NCBI GenBank assembly: GCA_027422505.1
Contig: JAPQWV010000368.1
Span: 551,001-615,000 of the forward strand
Length of the DNA: 64,000 nucleotides
Reading direction: 5' to 3'
Origin: Craterostigma plantagineum
Lineage: Eukaryota; Streptophyta; Magnoliopsida; Lamiales; Linderniaceae
The notes under the pieces were generated by a model, which saw only the letters and a program-made list of their open reading frames with translations, had not been told where the DNA came from and ran no database searches. Shown one piece after another: positions 57,808 to 64,000 of this stretch; positions within the stretch are counted from its first letter, which is position 1; each line of letters opens with the position of its first letter. The position numbers and the translations under genes were made by a program.

Positions 57808-59049
57808 ATGCCGAAGGGACGTAGAGAGGTAGGCAGTTCTAGTCGTAGGGCGGGATCTGAATCCCCACCTAATTCTACCATCCATCAGTTGACTGATCTG
57901 ATCCGGCGACAGTCAGATCAGATCAATGATCTCATTCACCGTCAGAACTCTTCTGAACGTCATGCATCCCCGGGACTAGAGCGTATAGAAGCGGCCGGGG
58001 AGAGGTTCCGCAGACTAAATCCCCCTACCTTCGAGGAGGCTGCCGATCCTACTGACGCAGAGGATTGGCTCAGAACTATCGAAAGTATGTTTCACGTTAG
58101 CCATCTACCTGATACTGAGAAGGTGATGTGCGCCGCATTCGTGCTACGTGGAGATGCGGGATATTGGTGGGACACAGTGCAAGTGCTTGAAGACCCAGCC
58201 ACCATGACCTGGGAGAGGTTTAAGACGATCTTCAGGGGAAAGTATTTTACAGCGCCAGATCGAACACAGAAGATGAACGAGTTTATTAACCTTAAGCAAG
58301 GAGGGATGTCGGTGGCGGAATACATCCGCAAGTTCGAACAGCTATCAAGATTCGCGCCACATATGGTGGCAACCGACGAGCTGAAGATTGAGCGTTTCTT
58401 GGAGGGTCTCAAGCCCGAGCTCTTCCGAAACGTGAGTATGTATGATACGGAAGGAAAGACATACGCCCGTATTGCCGAACGAGCTATCGTGGCAGAACAG
58501 GCAGAGACCAGGATTGCGAAGGCGCATGAAGCAAAGAGAAGAGTTGAGGGACAACAGGGAGGAGGGAACCAGAAGCGCCAGTTATTCGGTAAGGGGCCAG
58601 ACTATCACGGGAATCCACAAGGCCAACAAAACTGGCAACCGAGGCCGAACCAAGGACCGGGTAATGTTCCAAACCGAGCCACGAACACCGTACCGCAGTG
58701 TAAACAGTGCGGACGCTACCACTATGGGGTATGTCGTAGGACAGGACCGAACCTAACTCCACAGTGTTTTCGATGTGGAAAAACTGGGCACTATGCCAGA
58801 ACTTGCCATGTGAATATTCCTCAAGTTCCGAATCAACCCCTAATCCGACCTCCTCCAGTGCCAGCACGAGTTTTTACTTTGACAAATGAGGAGGCCGAAG
58901 CGAATCCTCATGTAGTAACGGGTACGTTGATTATCTATTACGTTCCCACTTCCGTGCTAATTGACTCTGAGGCCACACATTCGTTCGTGTCGTCCAAGTA
59001 CGTGGAAAAGGTGGGGTCTCTCCTACCTTATCTAAATGCAACTATGTAG
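57808..59049 (+). CDS. Gag of the chromovirus-type element with truncated protease
   Basis: A 413-residue frame: N-terminal coiled region (IHQLTDLIRRQSDQINDLIH), gag core about 70-235 (FRRLNPPTFEEAADPTDAED, GDAGYWWDTVQ, MSVAEYIRKFEQLSRFAPHM), an upstream CKQCGRYHYGVC motif, and a CCHC zinc knuckle CFRCGKTGHYARTC near 330. It runs into the protease, where the catalytic DSGATHSF motif reads DSEATHSF, and stops 30 residues later. Gag may be functional; the protease is not. Confidence 0.85.
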   Translation: MPKGRREVGSSSRRAGSESPPNSTIHQLTDLIRRQSDQINDLIHRQNSSERHASPGLERIEAAGERFRRLNPPTFEEAADPTDAEDWLRTIESMFHVSHLPDTEKVMCAAFVLRGDAGYWWDTVQVLEDPATMTWERFKTIFRGKYFTAPDRTQKMNEFINLKQGGMSVAEYIRKFEQLSRFAPHMVATDELKIERFLEGLKPELFRNVSMYDTEGKTYARIAERAIVAEQAETRIAKAHEAKRRVEGQQGGGNQKRQLFGKGPDYHGNPQGQQNWQPRPNQGPGNVPNRATNTVPQCKQCGRYHYGVCRRTGPNLTPQCFRCGKTGHYARTCHVNIPQVPNQPLIRPPPVPARVFTLTNEEAEANPHVVTGTLIIYYVPTSVLIDSEATHSFVSSKYVEKVGSLLPYLNATM

Positions 59050-59680
59050 TTTCTCTGCCATATAGAAATCCGACGGGCACTAACCAAGTGCCAAAAGGAT
59101 GCTCCGTGAACGTTGAGGGTAGGAATTGAGCGTCGACCTAATTGTGATACCAATGAATGACTATGTTGTCATCATTGGAATGGTTTGGCTTTCGAAATAC
59201 GAGCCACTATAGATAATAACAAGAAGGTCGTAAAATTTCAATTGCCCGAAGAAGAGATGTTCACTTTTTCGGATAAAGCCAGTTCGACTCGTGTTCCGCG
59301 AACTTCTGCTCTAAAGGCTCAGCGACTTTTGAGGTTCGGTCGTGAGTCTTATCTCGTATATGCGGTGAAGGCGGAGGATTTACCTCGGCCAGAACTGAAA
59401 AGCGTAATGATAGTTAATTAGCATGCTGATGTATCTCCCAACGATCTCCTGGAGTTACCCCTTAATCGGGAAATAAGGTTCAGGATAAATCTGATTCCAG
59501 GGTTTTGCCCCTATTTCTAGAACTCCTTATCGCCTAGAGTGCGCAGCGAAAGCGTGATGAGAATAGAAATAAGTACACCTAGAGGATATGGGGAATACAC
59601 GAATAAAGACTAGTCGTAGAACCGAACGTGAGTCCTCCACCACTGAATTTCGGGGACGAAATTCTTTTAAGGGGGGAGAA
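59050..59680 (+). pseudogene. Remnants of protease and RT start, then polypurine tract
   Basis: 59185-59421 encodes a broken continuation of the protease-RT linker (FSDKASSTRVPRTSALKAQR). Around 59422-59520 the start of RT is recognisable in a damaged frame (LPLNREIRFRINLIPG). The rest of pol is missing. The tract AAGGGGGGAGAA ends at 59680. Confidence 0.7.
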
Positions 59681-62133
59681 TGTAATACCCGTAAAATAAA
59701 TGCGGGATTATTTTTGTAATGCTCGAAATTAATGAGATTAATTTTCGGACTAAACGGATTTTTGCGGGAGCGAGCCGGAAAATATTAATTGGGCCAAGAA
59801 AATATTAATTGGGCCAAGAAAATTAGAAAGCTCAAGAAATAAAGTAGATTAAATAGGATTTCAGCCCAATTGATAAATAAGGCCCAAACAAATAATAAAT
59901 AACACTTACTTGATCCATTTAGGGATAGGTAACGAAAGTATTTATGGTCACTTGCTTTAGATTTAACAATTACCACCTAGTACAACCAATTAGAATAAAG
60001 TAACAATAGATAGAGGCGTGAGATTGCTTAATGGAAAGGGCAAAACACGTCTAGACCTTGTCATATCATTTGCTACTTTCAAAGTAGTTCGAGTATATCA
60101 TAAACATTACAGGAGAAAACTTTGATTAACAAACAAAGCTAGAACGAAAACTTTGAAGAAATTCAAGCATCCGAAGTATCACTCTCAAAGAAAGGTACGA
60201 TGATGATTGATACTCTCAATACTTGATATATTTTTTTTGTCAATATGTATATAACAATCACAGTAGAATTCGCTACCATGTTAGAGAAACCCTAGTTAAT
60301 AAATTCGAGTAAGTCAAGGAGTGTTCGAAGATTATTAGTTCGAAGGAAGTTAAAATCTATAATGTTCTGCCTTTGAAATTCAGTATGTTCTTCATCGATT
60401 ATAGATTTTAGGGTTTTGAGAGGGAGAATCTCGATTTTAGAAGTCTCGACAAAGTTCAGGTAGATGTCGAGGTATGTAAGAAAGTCGAAAGATAGATGTC
60501 GAAAGGTATGTTTGAGTGTTGTATTGTTATTATAGATAGATGTCGAAATAAGATAAATGTCGAGAGGTCGTACTAAGAGGTTTCGAGATTTAACCTAATT
60601 AAAACTCGAGATATATTTAGGAAAAATATCGACATGAAATCTCGGCAAGCTTATAGATCTCGACATTTTTATAAGAGGATGTCTCGACATTTTAGTTTCG
60701 ACATTTTCAGAAATAGTGGTCTCTACATTTTATAGGTTTCGACATTTTACTTTTAAGGATCTCGACATTTCGGATTTCAGTTTGAGCTCGACATTTGCAT
60801 TGGTAAAGATTCAAAGTCTATAAAGTCTCGACATTTTGTAAAGCTTTGACACATAATCTCGAGATCTACCTCTTTCAGTATATAAAAGGTCTCGACATTA
60901 TTAGATTATCTCGACATTTATATGATATCGATATTTCTTTTCTCAAGACATATCTTATATGGATGTCGACATTATAAGATTTCGACATTTTGTTTTAGAT
61001 TAATAAATTTTCGGTACTTTAGGGTTTTGATAATTTTAGCATTTTCGAAATTTATATGACTTACTAGATATATTAATATGAAAATATTTATTATATTCAG
61101 AGGATCCATCGTTAGAGACTTCAACAGATCTCGTATTTGACTATAGCAGGAGGACAGGTAGGTGGATCATCCATCTACGATACGTAAACACAAATATGTT
61201 TTATGTGCTCTTATGTGATTCAATGATTTCTGGGATTTACGTGATTTACGTGTTTACGTGTTTTACGGACATTTCATGCGAACCATGTTTTTATATGCTA
61301 TTACGCTTATATGCATAGCATGTGCATATCACGTGAGGGCAAGAGATGGTTTCCACCGTAGCGATACGGTGATGATTTGATATACGAACGATTGGGGGTA
61401 GACTGAGATGATTTTGATTGCTATTTGAGGTTGGGTTCGCACGCCACTTAGCGGAGACAGACGTGATCGATCTGTCTACTCGGATGTGGTCGATTCGAGG
61501 TGCATACCGCTGATATGGATACGGGTATATTGATATATTACCCATGGTACTGATACGGGTCTGACCGCCCATGACTATGGGTTATTACCCATGATATTGG
61601 ATACGGGTGTTATCACCCATGATATTGGATACGGGTGGAATCACGTGACCACCCATGATAATTATTGCGCGCGTGGGTGTCGAGCCTAACCTAGGGCCCT
61701 GTGTTGTAAGAGATGAGATAGGATGTGGGAAAAGAAAGAGTGTGCATTATATCATGTTGTGAGATATGGGATTGGGATTGAGTGCACACTTGCATACATG
61801 CATTTTATTCACCTACTGGGCAAATTGCTCAGTGTTTACGTGTTGTAGGTACTGAGTCTGACGCCGATACGCGGCGAGACTGAGGCGGCTGGTGGCGGTG
61901 CTCCACGGACTTTTGAGGGCAGGGCGGTACATGGATGCGACCTGTGGAGCGGCGTTAGGGTTTTTGCTATTTTATTATTTTGGGGCTACGGCCTTTGTAT
62001 AGACTGACTATGTAGACGACATTTTGTCGTAATGTATACTACTCTAGGAAAAAGTTTTTGTTAGACGGGTCTTCCGCGGCTTACGTTGCGAAAATCCGCC
62101 CATAAACCTAATTAGAAAAGTAGTGTCGCCACA
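59681..62133 (+). repeat. Second LTR of the chromovirus-type element
   Basis: 2453 bp, nearly identical to 55196-57646 including both short-motif fields. It is followed by a second PBS, unlike a normal 3' LTR. Confidence 0.9.
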
Positions 62134-62358
62134 GGTGGTATCAGAGCTTCGGCTTTAGATTCTGCAGACTGTCCATGTACTGCCGCTCAAAAGCCTGGAG
62201 AACCAGCCTGGCCTGTAAGTTCAATGATTGATTATGTGATTACGTGTTATTTGATATGTGTGCTTTCTATGACTGACTGTAGAATTAGTTAAAAATGCCG
62301 AAGGGACGTAGAGAGGTAGGCAGTTCTAGTCGTAGGGCGGGATCTGAATCCCCACCTA
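62134..62358 (+). pseudogene. Second, truncated copy of leader and gag start
   Basis: 225 bp matching 57647-57871 almost exactly: PBS, leader, and the first 21 codons of gag from ATG 62295. The match stops abruptly after CCCCACCTA. Confidence 0.88.
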
Positions 62359-62619
62359 GTATAAAATACAAGACTAATATAAGATAATTAATTGAACACA
62401 ATAAATAATTCCTAACAATCTCCCCCTTTGTGTTCAATTTGAAATTCAGCGCTGGTTATCTTCGTCTTGTAATTATTAGGAGTCCTCAAAGAACACGTAC
62501 CAAAGTATATGGCGGAAGCATCTGCGTGCGTGTTCTTCTTCAATCTCCTCCTCCTTTATCTTGTCTTGTGATCTCTTCTTTAAGAGATCCAACACCGTGT
62601 TCTGATCTTCTCTTCTTGT
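62359..62619. other. Flank right of the retrotransposon
   Basis: AT-rich, then a pyrimidine-rich stretch (CAATCTCCCCCTTTGTGTTC near 62418) resembling the ends of some copia LTRs. No gene is assigned. Confidence 0.35.
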
Positions 62620-63010
62620 GTTCCAGCTCTCCCTTCGATAGTCACCACTCCCCTACGTTTGCTCAACCTTTTTTTGGGATTGAGGAATTCTTTTTAAATT
62701 TTGAGAGACGTACACGAGTCGAATCTTCTCTAGGTGTTCCAGCTCTTCCTTCACTTGTCGCAACTCCCCCTACATTTGTTCAACCTTGTGTTGGGATTGG
62801 AAGTATTCTTTAAATTCGAAGAGCTGTACACGAGTCGACAGCTTTGATTCTTGAAGTCCATGCTGAAGTTGTTGGCCGTATCTTGGCATTTGTGTCCGAT
62901 CTCTCCGTTCGATTGTAGCTCAACTCCCCTTACGTTTGTTCAACCTTGCATGTGATTGGGTGTTTCTTTAAATCGGAGAGTCGTACATGAGGCGACAACT
63001 TCAATCGTTG
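62620..63010. repeat. Diverged tandem repeats of about 130-190 bp
   Basis: Three imperfect copies share the words CCACTCCCCTACGTTTGCTC, TCAACCTTGTGTTGGGATTG, TCTTTAAATTCGAAGAG and GTACACGAGTCGA. The overlapping ORF of 127 codons (62430-62813) reads across it and is probably not a gene. Confidence 0.65.
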
Positions 63011-63052
63011 GACTCTGTGGTCTTCGCTCGATTCTTTGACGACGCTTGAGAT

Positions 63053-63448
63053 TTGGCATTTTCTGATCTATATTGCACTTTCGTCGTGGTGTTGCTCCCA
63101 TTTTGTTTTAGTACTGCTCACCCTCATGAAGATCGAGTTAGGGAGGTCGTCATGCGATGGGTCAAAATGGCGCATCGTCTTTGGCAAGAAGATCGCGTCG
63201 TCGGACAAGATGATGGTGTTCCTTCTCGAAAAATGTGCTTGGGCTCCTTTAGATTTTTCCATCAATTACATGAGAGCCCGTATTCAGAGTGGTACGCACG
63301 GTGGAAATGGTGGGTGCTCAGGTTGGGTAATAACCTGACGGAGCCACAAAGGCAATCCGTCGACACGACTTTAGAGATAATCTCTGAGACGTGGCCTGTG
63401 AGGACATGGCTTTATGAACCGGGGCCACATACGTTCACATCAATCTAG
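63053..63448 (+). CDS. Unassigned ORF, 131 aa
   Basis: Encodes a protein rich in Trp and Arg after a hydrophobic start (FSDLYCTFVVVLLPFCFSTA). The middle (HEDRVREVVMRWVKMAHRLW, WYARWKWWVLRLGNNLTEPQ) looks protein-like rather than random. I do not recognise it. It lies in repeat-rich DNA and may be a fragment of a transposon or of a gene continuing beyond 64000. Confidence 0.3.
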   Translation: MAFSDLYCTFVVVLLPFCFSTAHPHEDRVREVVMRWVKMAHRLWQEDRVVGQDDGVPSRKMCLGSFRFFHQLHESPYSEWYARWKWWVLRLGNNLTEPQRQSVDTTLEIISETWPVRTWLYEPGPHTFTSI

Positions 63449-64000
63449 GAGCGTAGCTCATAGGCGATGGCGTGAAACCATTGTTGTTTTGATGTTGCAA
63501 CGACATGACTTCCTTTCGATCATCGAAGCATGTCATAAAATGACATGTCTACGAAAGTTCTGATCACAAAGTCCAGATGAAAAAAAAGTGTATGTGTCCT
63601 AAAAAATTATAAAACTTTTAGGTAGTGAGGACACCTAGACTCAATGTGTTCAAGAAAGTTCAGTGGTGTGGGGCTGACTACCACTTAGTTCTATATCTCC
63701 CGCTTCCAAGTGAAGCGGTGATAGATTACATGGCTCCCCGTAATTTTATGAAACACCGGTCTATTGGGAGATCGATGAGTGGGTAAGGCTCGGTTGTGCA
63801 TGCGCCATTGGACCAAATGAGGCGCTTCTACCCGGGAGCTGATAAAAATCAGCTCTTGCACCTATATGGGATGGCCCGAATGTTTTGTGAGGCGAGGAAT
63901 TTTTGTATCTTCCGCTCTTCGGTCTTGTCAATTGCCAATGTGGCTTTTATGAACTTGAAATCGCCACTAACACTTGGCTACGTTCTGGAGTTAGGTTCAA
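63449..64000. other. Right end of window, no gene seen
   Basis: No long open frame on either strand and no recognised repeat end. Confidence 0.45.

Larger units (their letters stand above)
55196..62358 (+). mobile_element. Chromovirus-type Ty3/gypsy element, pol-deleted, LTR-internal-LTR-internal
   Basis: LTR 55196-57646, internal 57647-59680, LTR 59681-62133, then a second copy of the first 225 internal bases (62134-62358). PBS TGGTATCAGAGC (tRNA-iMet) follows both LTRs, and a polypurine tract (AAGGGGGGAGAA) precedes the second. Gag is Tekay/Del-like. RT, RNase H and integrase are deleted. By eye about a dozen differences separate the two 2.45-kb LTRs, so insertion was recent. No target duplication pairs the outer ends, as expected if the right part was lost. 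Confidence 0.88.

Overview
The window is nuclear DNA of a flowering plant, almost certainly a eudicot. It has spliced GT-AG genes, an ETR2-type ethylene receptor, a cytosolic ribosomal protein eL15, a plant-type inositol polyphosphate kinase, and many plant transposon families: Ty3/gypsy Athila, Tat and chromovirus types, Ty1/copia, Helitron, hAT and a poly(A) retrotransposon. The species cannot be fixed from sequence alone.

Layout. 1-16531 is a Tat-lineage Ty3/gypsy element on the minus strand: LTR 15810-16531, PBS, an open 1899-codon gag-pol frame, a tandem-repeat region and an antisense extra ORF. Its other LTR lies beyond the left edge. A young Athila-type element without pol (275-7984, 5-bp duplication CTCCC) sits inside that antisense ORF. 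16900-25987 is genic: an ITPK gene (+), a proline-rich secreted or anchored protein (-), a DUF4378-like protein (-) and a BSD-domain protein (-). 28942-36626 is a decayed copia element that itself received a solo LTR (29965-32122) and a hAT-like element (33995-34738). A poly(A) retrotransposed segment follows at 36783-37789. 38216-44492 holds three plant genes of unknown function and a 680-bp foldback element (41010-41689). 44749-46807 is a Helitron with canonical ends carrying a broken fragment of a malectin-like (CrRLK1L-type) receptor kinase gene. 47140-52639 holds the eL15 gene and the ETR2-like gene, both minus. 53680-54712 is a foldback structure made of a 21-22 bp motif repeated in opposite directions, interrupted by a hAT element. 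55196-62358 is a young pol-deleted chromovirus-type element in an LTR-internal-LTR-internal arrangement. The right end has tandem repeats and one unassigned ORF.

Genes and context. The host genes are ordinary housekeeping and signalling genes with no operon-like relation: phytate and inositol phosphate synthesis, ethylene perception and translation. No new multi-gene system is evident. The most unusual items are the two foldback or inverted repeat arrays, the Helitron gene capture, the palindrome array in the Athila LTR, the tandem LTR structure, and a four-residue gap in the ATP-binding loop of ITPK. Target-site duplications allow a relative insertion order in each nest. Statements of family homology come from recognising motifs by eye; no searches were run.
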